64,000 bases of DNA. Source: Bacteroidales bacterium (GTDB lineage: Bacteria; Bacteroidota; Bacteroidia; Bacteroidales; UBA1715). Location of the stretch: assembly GCA_024402335.1 (NCBI GenBank), contig JAKSTZ010000002.1, positions 1-64,000 of the forward strand. Reading direction: 5' to 3'. The position numbers and the translations under genes were made by a program. The notes below the pieces were generated by a model. That model saw only the letters and a list, made by a program, of their open reading frames with translations, ran no database searches and had not been told where the DNA came from. Shown here piece after piece: positions 51,807-60,597 of this stretch (positions are counted from its first letter, which is position 1; each line of letters begins with the position of its first letter).

Positions 51807-53630
51807 TTATTCTTTCGCTTTTTTGTAACGCCATGCCGAATCAAAATGTAGCAACTTACGATATTGTAAAGATGGTGAAGACAAAAGCACATTGTTTTGA
51901 CTACAGATTTTTTCTACTGCTTCTATCGTATTTTCGTCTGCTGTAACTGGCGAAGGTGTATCTCGTAATTGTTCCAATTCAATCTTCGTGCATCCATTGA
52001 TAATCATATACGAGTGATTGTCAAATGTTTCAGTGACGCAATCTTTACTTGGGTTGTAGTTGTTAAGAATATGCCACAATGCAATGAATTGTTCAGACGT
52101 ATATTTGTTTTCAAACCCTTGCCCATCGATATTTTGAATGGATTTATCATATGTTATGATAATCGAAGCTGTTGTGTTTTTGTGTGCATATTCTGTTGCT
52201 TTAGCCAATATTTCTTTTTGACTAAGCGGTTCCATCGGCAAAAATGTAATGGTACACTTGCCCTGTTTGCTGTCTTTTTTTGTTGCATCTATTGCCATCT
52301 TGCTTCCAAGGCCAATCTTTGGTCCCGAATGATCGAGTACATCGAGTGGTCCTTTCATAATAATGACATCTTCAGCAGGATTGACATTCTCCTCAATGGC
52401 AGATATGACAGCATCTCTTGAATATATGTCGCAGGATTCATCTACAACTATAAGTGTCTTATTGTTTGACATTTGTCCGGCTCCCCATAGTGCATTGATG
52501 ACTTTTGCAACTTGTCCTTCGTTCGTTTTTTTGATTTTTGCAATAACCAAATTATGTGCAACGCCTTCAAATGGCATGACGTAATCGATTAATTCCGGGC
52601 AAATTAGCATCTTAATGGGTGCTAAAAAAATACGTTCGCTTGCTTTTCCTATCCACGCATCTTCCATAGGAGGTATTCCCACGATAGTTGCAGGGTAAAT
52701 TGCTTTTTTTCTGTGTGTTATGCACGTAATGTGGAATTTTGGAAAATAGTCGGGAAGGGAGTAAAATCCAGTATGGTCGCCAAAAGGACCTTCAAGAAAC
52801 TTGTCTTCCTGCGGGTCAATGTAGCCTTCCAGAACAAAATCGGCATCGGCAGGAACTTCCAAATCGTTGGTGATACATTTGACTAATTCAACAGATTTTC
52901 TTCGTAGGAAACCCGTAAGCATTTGTTCATCAATGTTTTCTGGTAGAGGAGCAGTCGCAGAAAATATATTTGCAGGATCGCCGCCTATAGCAACGCTCAC
53001 CGGCATACGTTTCCCTAATCGTTTATATGCTTCGTAATGATTATCACCAGTTTTACCAGGATGCCAGTGCATACCAGTAGTTTGTTTGTCAATTACTTGC
53101 ATACGGTACATACCCATGTTTCTGCTGTGTGTTTCAGGATGCTCGGTAATAACCATTGGAAATGTGATGAATTTTCCGGCATCGTGTTTCCAACATTGTA
53201 GAATTGGAATTTTACTTAAATCAACATCTTTTTCTATTACTTCCTGGCATTGCGCCTTCTTTACATGAGTAGGCATCCATGAACGTAACTCATTGATTAA
53301 GGGAATGAAAGACAATTTGTCTTTAAGTGTTCGTTTTGGTGAAGTAGCGGCTTTAAATATGTCTTCTATACGTTGTTTATGCTCGTTTAAATCCGTACAA
53401 TTGAGAGCTGAGCAGATTCTATTTTCACTACCAAGAGCGTTGATGAGAATTGGAAATTCTGTACCGTTGTTTACAAGAAGCAAGGCTTTGTTTTGTGCAT
53501 CAGGTGCTTTCGAAAATCTGTCTGCTAATTCGGCTACTTCCAACGAAGGGTTTACATAGGTGTTTACAATATGTATTTCGTTGTTTTCCTGTAGTTTGGT
53601 AACAAAATCAGATAAGTTTTTATACGCCAT
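51807..53630 (-). CDS. UbiD-family decarboxylase (possible MqnL)
   Basis: A 607-residue prenyl-FMN-dependent decarboxylase of the UbiD type. Motifs include RNMGMYRMQ, HWHPGKTGDNHYEAY, EGPFGDHTGFY, and HDRKKAI-like ITHRKKAIYPA. In futalosine-pathway bacteria a UbiD homologue (MqnL) removes a carboxylate from prenylated dihydroxynaphthoate; the presence of mqnC in this window supports that role, but does not prove it. The UbiX flavin prenyltransferase is not seen. A minus-strand -7 TACATTTG is at 53648-53655. Confidence 0.85.
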   Translation of the reverse strand: MAYKNLSDFVTKLQENNEIHIVNTYVNPSLEVAELADRFSKAPDAQNKALLLVNNGTEFPILINALGSENRICSALNCTDLNEHKQRIEDIFKAATSPKRTLKDKLSFIPLINELRSWMPTHVKKAQCQEVIEKDVDLSKIPILQCWKHDAGKFITFPMVITEHPETHSRNMGMYRMQVIDKQTTGMHWHPGKTGDNHYEAYKRLGKRMPVSVAIGGDPANIFSATAPLPENIDEQMLTGFLRRKSVELVKCITNDLEVPADADFVLEGYIDPQEDKFLEGPFGDHTGFYSLPDYFPKFHITCITHRKKAIYPATIVGIPPMEDAWIGKASERIFLAPIKMLICPELIDYVMPFEGVAHNLVIAKIKKTNEGQVAKVINALWGAGQMSNNKTLIVVDESCDIYSRDAVISAIEENVNPAEDVIIMKGPLDVLDHSGPKIGLGSKMAIDATKKDSKQGKCTITFLPMEPLSQKEILAKATEYAHKNTTASIIITYDKSIQNIDGQGFENKYTSEQFIALWHILNNYNPSKDCVTETFDNHSYMIINGCTKIELEQLRDTPSPVTADENTIEAVEKICSQNNVLLSSPSLQYRKLLHFDSAWRYKKAKE

Positions 53631-53690
53631 AGTAGTAGAATTATGTACAAATGTACAAAACTTCCCGATAATGCGAGGTGTAAGAAACTA

Positions 53691-54329
53691 TTAAGATTGG
53701 ATTTCAGTTCTTTCAAACTGTTGTAGTCTGTGTTTTACGGAGTATCCTTTTCGAGGAGTGTAGTTGATTTCTCCGTTTGATTCCAAGAAACGTACAACGT
53801 GGTTAAATCCTAACATTGAAGCATTTAGAATGCCAGCACGAGTAATATAAACGTCGTTTATTGTAGTTCCGACATATTTTGCAATCATTTCTTTAAGATA
53901 AACACGTTCCATTTTTTTCATATACCAACAGATGAAGCGTTCTTGTTCTTCGGCAGGAAATGTTTCTATATCAAATGTATATCGTGCGTGACCTTTTTCT
54001 GTGTAAGTTGTATCAAAAGAATCGTAAATAGCCTGAACTTGTTCTTCTGTATATCCGAATTCGAGGAGAGAACTACGACTTGCCTGATATTTTCCAACAG
54101 TTTTTGACTTATTGGCCACATCGTATCTATGTTTAGATTCGATGTGGGCGATACGAGCGTATAAGTCTTTATAGTCAATATAATCAAGCACTATATCTTC
54201 TTCATGGACTTGTTCATCCAATGTTATGTTTTTCTCAGTACAAGTGATAGGGAAAAGCAAGAAAAGAGTGCAGAAAATCGCAATAGATGCTGGTTTTATC
54301 ATATTGATATAAGTCATTTTCTTCGTCAT
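53691..54329 (-). CDS. Putative lysozyme-like lipoprotein
   Basis: A 212-residue protein with a probable lipoprotein signal (LFPITC, cysteine at residue 30). The mature part begins with a region resembling soluble lytic transglycosylases or lysozymes: IAHIESKHRYDVANKSKTVGKYQ, where the glutamate would be catalytic. The rest is helical. Peptidoglycan cleavage is inferred from this limited likeness. It starts at ATG 54329 behind a minus-strand promoter. Confidence 0.6.
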   Translation of the reverse strand: MTKKMTYINMIKPASIAIFCTLFLLFPITCTEKNITLDEQVHEEDIVLDYIDYKDLYARIAHIESKHRYDVANKSKTVGKYQASRSSLLEFGYTEEQVQAIYDSFDTTYTEKGHARYTFDIETFPAEEQERFICWYMKKMERVYLKEMIAKYVGTTINDVYITRAGILNASMLGFNHVVRFLESNGEINYTPRKGYSVKHRLQQFERTEIQS

Positions 54330-54349
54330 ATCTTTGTGAAAAAGTTGCG

Positions 54350-54378
54350 CAAAGATACTTTTTTCTTGAAAAAAACAA
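54350..54378 (-). promoter_or_regulatory. Promoter of the lysozyme-like lipoprotein gene
   Basis: Minus-strand -7 TATCTTTG (54350-54357) with TTG (54376-54378) 18 bp upstream. A second TATCTTTG on the plus strand (54329-54336) faces it with a 13-bp gap, making an inverted repeat. Confidence 0.55.
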
Positions 54379-54455
54379 GGTTGTAAAGGAAATAGTTGTA
54401 TCTTTATCTATTTTTGTCGCATCAAAATATACGAACAAACAAAAAACAGTTGAAA

Positions 54456-54698
54456 ATGGATCAACAATCAGAATATCAATTTTGTATAGATGAAATAGAA
54501 CGCTATCGAGCTTTACGTGAAGCGGTAGATACAACCATACAAGCCCTTAAAAACGAGCAAAAATCACGTCTTGAAATGAATCCGCAAGCCGACATTTCCG
54601 ACCTTCGAAAACAAATCGATGCTCAGCATGAGTTGGACGAACATTATGGTGCAAAGATGCATGCATTGGCAATCAGAAGAAATTTGTTGGAAGATTAG
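54456..54698 (+). CDS. Small helical protein of unknown function
   Basis: An 80-residue, charged, probably coiled-coil protein (FCIDEIERYRALREAVDTTIQALKNEQ region). I do not recognise a family. The start ATG at 54456 is preferred over an upstream non-ATG frame at 54396. A perfect -7 TATTTTTG at 54409-54416 supports a promoter. Confidence 0.65.
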   Translation: MDQQSEYQFCIDEIERYRALREAVDTTIQALKNEQKSRLEMNPQADISDLRKQIDAQHELDEHYGAKMHALAIRRNLLED

Positions 54699-54704
54699 TT
54701 ATTT

Positions 54705-57623
54705 CTATTCATCTATATCTTTTATCACACTATTTTCACAGAAATTCCTGAAATCACAGTACTTGCAGGTGTCTTCGTTATTTGTTTGTTTGAAGTCGTC
54801 GTTGCTCATCATTTGAGTAATGGTTTCTTTAAGGTTTTCCTCAAATTGTTGGTAGATTTCACCCTCAAAACTTTCCAATTCTCCCTCTGATTTGTTTATA
54901 AGCTTGGTCTGTATCGATTCTCCGCTGGTTATATTTTGCAAGAAATACAAGTTTGGTTGGAATTTCTTGTCTTGGTTGTTTTTCTTTAGAATATAAGAAT
55001 ACAAACTGGTTTGGAAAGCTTCTCTGGTGAAGTTTTTGTCTTTACCGAACATTGTATCCATGGTGAATGTAAGTTTTTTCTCTGGTTCCGGACATTTTCC
55101 TGTTTTGTAATCGACAATTCGGTAAACACCGTTACATAAGTCCAAACGGTCGATTTTTCCGCCAATTTTTACAGATTTCCCGTTGTCCAGATTCAATGTG
55201 GCTATGGTTTCAAACTTGTTGTCTTTCTTTTGTTCTTCGAGCGTGATAGGAGCAAATGTTTTTTGTGCATCAAAACTAAGTAAGCTTTTAACTTGATGAA
55301 GAATTATCTTTACTTCTTTGCTTTCCTTGTCATATACGCTTGCAGGAGCGTGGTGTTTTTGCATCACATTCACTATAGTGGTGATAATTCCATCTTCGTC
55401 AGTTAGTATTTTCTTATTGATGATTTCTGCCGTTATCTCTTGTCCTAAATACTGTTCATACAGTTTTTCCATGGTTTCATGAAAGTATGTTCCCATTTCA
55501 TTTGATTGCGTTAAATCTTCCACAGGTTCAGGCACTTGTAGTTTTTTAATGGCAGAGAAATAGAACTTCAATTCACATTGAAGAAAATGAGCCAAAGACG
55601 AAGGAGATAGCGCTTTGTTATTTGTACTATCTTGAATTTCAGAAAAATATGCCTGAACTTCAGGTAGTTGTTTAGTTACACGCCATTCTATAGGTTTTCG
55701 TGTTTCAATTTCATATCCTACATCTTCGGTGTGTATGCCGTTGAATTTTTTGAAGTTAGGATTTTCTTGATTGTCAAGATTTTTGAACGGACTTTCATAA
55801 AGCAATTGCATGATAAAGCGGCTTTTCTCGCTTTTTTTGCCATTGTCGTTTTCGCTATACATGATAGTAAGCTTTTCGCATCGCTGGATTAAGCGATAGA
55901 AGTAATACGAATACATTGCCGACTGTTCTTTGATGGTAGGCATGCCAAATGCTGTACGTAGGTGGTAGGGAATAAACGAACTTCCTGCCGAAGTTTTAGG
56001 AAGATTACCATCATTAACCGACATCATGATAATGTGTTTGAAATCTATCATGCGGGATTCCAAAATACCCATAACTTGCAAACCTTCAAGTGGTTGACCT
56101 TCAATAGCAATGTTTTTTCCTTGTAATGTTTTCTTCAATAATGAGTTGATGAATTTAATCTTTTGGAACTGAATATTGTTTTTATTTACGACTTCTTGTA
56201 ATGAAACAAGTTCTGTGTAGATAGTGTAGAATATACTACGGTCGATTGCTGTAAGTTGGTGTGTTCTGCAAATCTCTACGACACAATCAATTAATGATTT
56301 TACATAAGATTCTATAGAGGTGTTTATATTGAAAATATGTGGCAAATTACAGATTGAAGTGCAATCGTCAGATTTGATAGTTATTGTTCTATTTTTTACA
56401 ATTTCCTTTTTAAGCTTTGCCGCATCTTCTTGTAAATTACTAGGAATGAGTGGATTTTCACAAATCCGTAATATGTCTTTGAAGTATAAATTTTCGCCAT
56501 TTTTGTTCATACACATATCAAGTATAGACTCGAACAATGTGTATGCCGCAGACGAACGGATAGGGTAACCTAATGTTATATTGTAAGCAATATCGTTAGG
56601 TATGGAAGACAGGATAGGATCTATCATTTTTTCATCTGCAAGTAGGATTGCGGTTGATTCAAACACATTGGTTTTGTTTGAATTAGCATCTTTTATTTCT
56701 TGTAGAAGTTTAGAACAATATTTTGCTTGCGCTACAGAATTTGGAAGCTTAACGACATGAATATCTTTATCTTGTTCGAAGTTCTGAAAACATTGAATAT
56801 ACTCTAATTCATTCTTGAATTGTTCCAAATTTTTGCGGATAAATATGCCGGCTTCGTGTGTTTTGTCTTTTTGGTAATACACATCATAGTCCCAATAAAA
56901 ATATGCCTGTTGTCGTTTTTGTAGGGTTGTGAATATTTTTGTTTCCGCCTTGCTTAATGCATTGAATCCAAGGAAAATATACTTCTTGTTTCCAAAGAGT
57001 TCATCATAGCTTTCTTTAGATGATTCTGCAATCCCACGTATAGCTTTTCCTTCGTAGCTAAATCCTTTTAGGGACAATTGTGAATTAAAGTCTTCGTAGA
57101 TAGGATAGAGCAAATTCCAAAATGTAATGAAATTCTTACGAACATCATTTTCTTGAACTTCATCAATTTTTGTTGCTTCCCAAAAACGTTTTATTATGTT
57201 GATTTGTTCTTCCGAAAGATAATCAAATACAGAGTTAATATCTTTATAATCAGCTATATTCGAGAATATATCCTTAGCGTTGATAAGATATTTATCTATG
57301 TCGTCGAAGTCAGATAGAAGCATTTCCCCCCATGGGAAAAACTCTTCGAATGATTCAGTTGTATGAGTTACTTTCTGGTACGAGTCATATAGGTTGAATA
57401 TAAGAGAAAAATCATCCGGTATGGTGGCTTTTTGTCGCGACAGACAAAAGTCTTGGATCGTTGTCATTTGCGGTACAAATACCGGTGTTTTTATCTGTGT
57501 TCCTAATGATTTTCTGAAGAAAACCATGGCACGTTTACTTGGAAAAACAACAGTAGTATTTGTTAAATCATTTCCGTGTTTTTGTAAAATATCGGCAACA
57601 CAAAGGTCTAAGAAAGTATTCAT
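54705..57623 (-). CDS. AddB-like PD-(D/E)XK nuclease
   Basis: A 972-residue protein with a helicase-like but motif-poor N-terminal part and a C-terminal RecB-family nuclease. The active site is D825 (GGKIDRLD), D838 and K840 (DYKTGK). An iron-sulfur cluster is built from C953, C956, C962 and a cysteine before the nuclease (FLQCELKFYF), as in AddB. AddAB processes double-strand breaks for recombination. The AddA helicase gene is not adjacent or elsewhere in the window. It lies 41 bases after the nitrilase gene. Confidence 0.85.
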   Translation of the reverse strand: MNTFLDLCVADILQKHGNDLTNTTVVFPSKRAMVFFRKSLGTQIKTPVFVPQMTTIQDFCLSRQKATIPDDFSLIFNLYDSYQKVTHTTESFEEFFPWGEMLLSDFDDIDKYLINAKDIFSNIADYKDINSVFDYLSEEQINIIKRFWEATKIDEVQENDVRKNFITFWNLLYPIYEDFNSQLSLKGFSYEGKAIRGIAESSKESYDELFGNKKYIFLGFNALSKAETKIFTTLQKRQQAYFYWDYDVYYQKDKTHEAGIFIRKNLEQFKNELEYIQCFQNFEQDKDIHVVKLPNSVAQAKYCSKLLQEIKDANSNKTNVFESTAILLADEKMIDPILSSIPNDIAYNITLGYPIRSSAAYTLFESILDMCMNKNGENLYFKDILRICENPLIPSNLQEDAAKLKKEIVKNRTITIKSDDCTSICNLPHIFNINTSIESYVKSLIDCVVEICRTHQLTAIDRSIFYTIYTELVSLQEVVNKNNIQFQKIKFINSLLKKTLQGKNIAIEGQPLEGLQVMGILESRMIDFKHIIMMSVNDGNLPKTSAGSSFIPYHLRTAFGMPTIKEQSAMYSYYFYRLIQRCEKLTIMYSENDNGKKSEKSRFIMQLLYESPFKNLDNQENPNFKKFNGIHTEDVGYEIETRKPIEWRVTKQLPEVQAYFSEIQDSTNNKALSPSSLAHFLQCELKFYFSAIKKLQVPEPVEDLTQSNEMGTYFHETMEKLYEQYLGQEITAEIINKKILTDEDGIITTIVNVMQKHHAPASVYDKESKEVKIILHQVKSLLSFDAQKTFAPITLEEQKKDNKFETIATLNLDNGKSVKIGGKIDRLDLCNGVYRIVDYKTGKCPEPEKKLTFTMDTMFGKDKNFTREAFQTSLYSYILKKNNQDKKFQPNLYFLQNITSGESIQTKLINKSEGELESFEGEIYQQFEENLKETITQMMSNDDFKQTNNEDTCKYCDFRNFCENSVIKDIDE

Positions 57624-57664
57624 ATGTCGGCTTTTAATTTATTGGTAATATGGTGTTTATGTGA

Positions 57665-58342
57665 TTAAATTAAAGAAAGACTTTCTGTTTCGATTATTAC
57701 AAGTTCATCATTTTCATGTGACAATTCTTTGACTATGGAACCAGATTTATCTCTTACAAAAGACGAGCCGGAGAAGTTTTCTCCACATTGTCTGACGCTG
57801 ATAACTGTATTATTACAATCGGCAAATTGTGCGAGTTTATCAGCGAGAGCTGTATTTTCTGCAGCAATGTTGATAGTAAGATCTGCATTATTGTCTTCTG
57901 GTTTATCATTACCTACGCAAACCGCAATTTTCTTCTTATTCCATTCGAAAACATTTGGTTCATTGTCTGTAATGCAATAGGTGAGTTCTTCATTAGAAAG
58001 TTGTTTTTTGTTGAATCGGCGAGTAATAGTGCCACTTTCAATCAAAATAGCCGAGTCATATACTTTTGATTCATTTTCGTCTTCGCAATATGTTGGGCAA
58101 CCTATCATCACCGTTATTTCAAAAGATTCAGTAACAATACGTTGAAGCATTTGCATGATTAAATCCATATATTCCTCTTGCAATAATGACTGACATGGTG
58201 AATATCCACAAATACTCATTTCAGGGAAAACAATCAATTCCGCTTTTTTACTTCGTGCTTCAAATATAGCTTTCGCAATTTTTGTAGCATTTTTACCTAA
58301 TGTATCTAACTGATAATTTTGTTGTGCAATAGCAATTTTCAT
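57665..58342 (-). CDS. Stand-alone nitrilase-family protein (NadE glutaminase-like)
   Basis: A 225-residue carbon-nitrogen hydrolase homologue. The catalytic residues line up as E41 (FPEMSICGYSP), K113 (FNKKQL) and C142 (IAVCVGND). The sequence looks most like the glutaminase domain of glutamine-dependent NAD synthetases, but it lacks the whole synthetase domain. It might act alone or supply ammonia to a partner. The real start MKIAIAQQNY at 58342 overlaps the nth stop by four bases (ATGA); a longer frame is a non-ATG extension. Confidence 0.8.
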   Translation of the reverse strand: MKIAIAQQNYQLDTLGKNATKIAKAIFEARSKKAELIVFPEMSICGYSPCQSLLQEEYMDLIMQMLQRIVTESFEITVMIGCPTYCEDENESKVYDSAILIESGTITRRFNKKQLSNEELTYCITDNEPNVFEWNKKKIAVCVGNDKPEDNNADLTINIAAENTALADKLAQFADCNNTVISVRQCGENFSGSSFVRDKSGSIVKELSHENDELVIIETESLSLI

Positions 58343-59004
58343 AGCTCTAATGTAAGATTTTGTTGTTGTTGTTCTTTGTTGAATGTCGCGCATGCTGCTG
58401 TAATAGGACAATTTAGACAATCTGGACTAATTGCTTTGCAGGTATATCGTCCGTGAAGTATCAGCCAATGGTGCATGTCATGTACTTTGTCACTTGGAAT
58501 ATGTTTTATTAGTTGTTTTTCCGTTTCCAATGGCGTTTTAGCATTTCTAACTAATCCTATGCGAGCGGAAACACGGAAAACATGCGTATCGACGGCCATG
58601 GCTGGTTTATTGAAAATAACTGCAGCCATAACATTGGCGGTCTTTCTACCAACTCCAGGCATAAGTTGCATTTTTTCTACATCATCAGGAATTTCGTCAT
58701 GAAATTCATTATGAAGCATGCCTGCCATATTTTTCAGATGTTTTGCTTTACTTTGAGGGTACGAACATGATTTTATAAGATTAAATACTTGTTCTTCGCT
58801 CGCATTTGATAAGGCTTCCGGAGTAGGGAACGCTTTGAATAGAGCAGGAGTAATCATATTCACTCGTTTGTCGGTACATTGTGCCGATAAAATAACGGCA
58901 ACAAGCAGTTGAAAAGGATTTTCGTAATGCAATTCCGTTTTAGGATTTGGCATAGTTTCCTCGAACCGTTGTATGCAATATGAATATTTTTCGGAAATGT
59001 TCAT
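58339..59004 (-). CDS. nth: Endonuclease III
   Basis: A 221-residue base-excision-repair glycosylase/AP lyase that removes oxidised pyrimidines. It has helix-hairpin-helix MPGVGRKTAN with catalytic K121, D139 (VDTHVFRV), and an iron-sulfur loop C189-x6-C196-x2-C199-x5-C205. All key residues match E. coli Nth (K120, D138). The ATG at 59004 is preferred over a TTG at 59013. A minus-strand -7-like TAAATTTG is at 59024-59031. Confidence 0.95.
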   Translation of the reverse strand: MNISEKYSYCIQRFEETMPNPKTELHYENPFQLLVAVILSAQCTDKRVNMITPALFKAFPTPEALSNASEEQVFNLIKSCSYPQSKAKHLKNMAGMLHNEFHDEIPDDVEKMQLMPGVGRKTANVMAAVIFNKPAMAVDTHVFRVSARIGLVRNAKTPLETEKQLIKHIPSDKVHDMHHWLILHGRYTCKAISPDCLNCPITAACATFNKEQQQQNLTLEL

Positions 59005-59077
59005 TTTTACCAATCTTTGTCTCCAAATTTACTGTAAATAATTAAATTTGTAAACGTGAAATATAAAAATAATCGTA

Positions 59078-59929
59078 ATGAAAAAATTCCCTTTAATTGT
59101 TTTGGCAACGTCAATGGTTGCTATGGTTTCGTGTGATGAAATAGGTTTATCCGGTGATGGCGAACTTTCTACAGCAGAAGTTGTAAATGGTTTGAAAACG
59201 GCCTTGAATATTGGTACAGATTCATCAACGGCAGAGTTGTCGTTGAAAGACGGTTATTATGGTAATCCATTAATAAAAATTCCATTGCCAGACGAAGCAG
59301 AAATGATAATGGAAAAGATGGAGTTTATTGGAAAATATTCTAGCACAGCGCAAAATTTAATAGAAAACAAGATGGAAAGTTTGCGTGAAGCAATCAACCG
59401 TTCTGCTGAAGATGCTGCGAAAGATGCTAAACCAATTTTCACTGATGCTATTACAAATCTGACAATAAAAGATGGTTGGGAAATATTGAATGGTGTTGTT
59501 CCTGAAGGATCGGAGAAGGCTGGCGCTGGTTTCGATTCATTGGCTGCTACCAAATATTTGAAGAATCAAACATACAATTCTTTAGTTGATGCTTATTCGC
59601 CAAAAATGAATGCTGCATTGGATAAAAAATTCGTTGGTAATGCTTCAGCAACAAGTTTGTGGAACGATATAACTTCGAACTACAATGGTCTTGTTGTACA
59701 ATATGGTTCGGCTGCTACGTTAGCTGCTAAACTTGCTGGAAAAGACATTAGTTTTAAAGAAGTTAATACCAATCTTGGCGAATTTGTTACTGCTAAAGCT
59801 TTGGATGGACTTTTTGTTAAGGTTGGAGCACAAGAAAAAGAAATACGTAAGAATCCTTTCCAATGGGCAAGTGACATTATTCAAAAGGTATTTGGATATG
59901 TTAAAGATGCAGTTGCTTCAAAAGAGTAG
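59078..59929 (+). CDS. DUF4197 lipoprotein
   Basis: A 283-residue protein with a lipoprotein signal (MVAMVSCDE, cysteine near residue 19). The rest is helical and resembles DUF4197, a periplasmic domain of unknown function found widely in Gram-negative bacteria (NGLKTALNIGTDSSTAEL, GYYGNPLIKIPLP, LKNQTYNSLVDAYSP). A plus-strand -7 TAAATTTG is at 59043-59050. It is a single-gene unit with a strong terminator. Confidence 0.85.
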   Translation: MKKFPLIVLATSMVAMVSCDEIGLSGDGELSTAEVVNGLKTALNIGTDSSTAELSLKDGYYGNPLIKIPLPDEAEMIMEKMEFIGKYSSTAQNLIENKMESLREAINRSAEDAAKDAKPIFTDAITNLTIKDGWEILNGVVPEGSEKAGAGFDSLAATKYLKNQTYNSLVDAYSPKMNAALDKKFVGNASATSLWNDITSNYNGLVVQYGSAATLAAKLAGKDISFKEVNTNLGEFVTAKALDGLFVKVGAQEKEIRKNPFQWASDIIQKVFGYVKDAVASKE

Positions 59930-59951
59930 GATTTCGTAAGTTAGATAAATG

Positions 59952-59982
59952 AAAAGGTTGGGAGAAATCCCAACCTTTTTTT
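59952..59982 (+). terminator. Intrinsic terminator of the DUF4197 gene
   Basis: Stem AAAGGTTGGGA/TCCCAACCTTT with a GAAA loop and T-run. Confidence 0.92.
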
Positions 59983-60000
59983 GTTTTATCAACTTAGTAT

Positions 60001-60085
60001 AAAAAAAGATAGCACTTTTCAGTGCTATCCCATATATAAAAAGTTTGTTGAAAGGAACCAGGGAAAAAAGCCTGATTCGACGTCG
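60001..60085 (-). ncRNA. Candidate small RNA
   Basis: A minus-strand -7 TATATTTG (60086-60093) precedes a short stretch of about 80 bases that ends in a strong terminator hairpin (stem GATAGCACT/AGTGCTATC, then seven T on the minus strand, 60001-60029). No open reading frame of note lies between. This could be an independent small RNA, or only the terminator of the upstream DMT-family gene. No clear -33 element is seen. Confidence 0.4.
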
Positions 60086-60154
60086 CAAATATACAATAAA
60101 ATTACTTACGAATTGGATGTTTCATAAAGGGGATTCTTGTATATGTAAAGAATA

Positions 60155-60526
60155 TTATGCTTTCCAGAATACAAATACAACAGCCATTACCAAGCAACCA
60201 AATGCAGCAATATGATTCCATGCTATTTTTTCACCTTGAAAGAGGATATTGGCAATCACACAGAATACAAAAATCGACAATGCTTCTTGAATAACTTTTA
60301 ATTGCATTAACGAGTAAGGTCCGCCATTTCCTATAAAACCAATTCGGTTTGCTGGAACTTGAAAGCAATATTCAAAGAATGCAATTCCCCAACTAAATAC
60401 AATGATGGCAAAGAACGACCAATTGGTTGAAATGCCCATTTGATTTAATTTAAGATGACCGTACCAGGCAAATGTCATAAACACATTCGCACAAAGTAAC
60501 AAAAGGATAGGAGCTATAAAATTCAT
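60155..60526 (-). CDS. DMT-family (DUF486) membrane protein
   Basis: A 123-residue inner-membrane protein with four helices, of the DUF486/EmrE-like small drug/metabolite transporter type. FMTFAWYGHLK near the front and FEYCFQVPANRIG in the second helix region are typical. It probably works as a dimer; no substrate is known. It is flanked by hairpins on both sides. Confidence 0.88.
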   Translation of the reverse strand: MNFIAPILLLLCANVFMTFAWYGHLKLNQMGISTNWSFFAIIVFSWGIAFFEYCFQVPANRIGFIGNGGPYSLMQLKVIQEALSIFVFCVIANILFQGEKIAWNHIAAFGCLVMAVVFVFWKA

Positions 60527-60543
60527 TGTTTTTAAGATTTATA

Positions 60544-60575
60544 AAAAAGAGCCAGCTGTTGGGCTGACTCTTTTG
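60544..60575. terminator. Bidirectional terminator
   Basis: Stem AAAAGAG-C-CAGC/GCTG-A-CTCTTTT with a 6-base loop, ending the minus-strand large-protein gene before the DMT gene. Confidence 0.85.
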
Positions 60576-60597
60576 GTTTTAGTTAAAAATTTATTAA

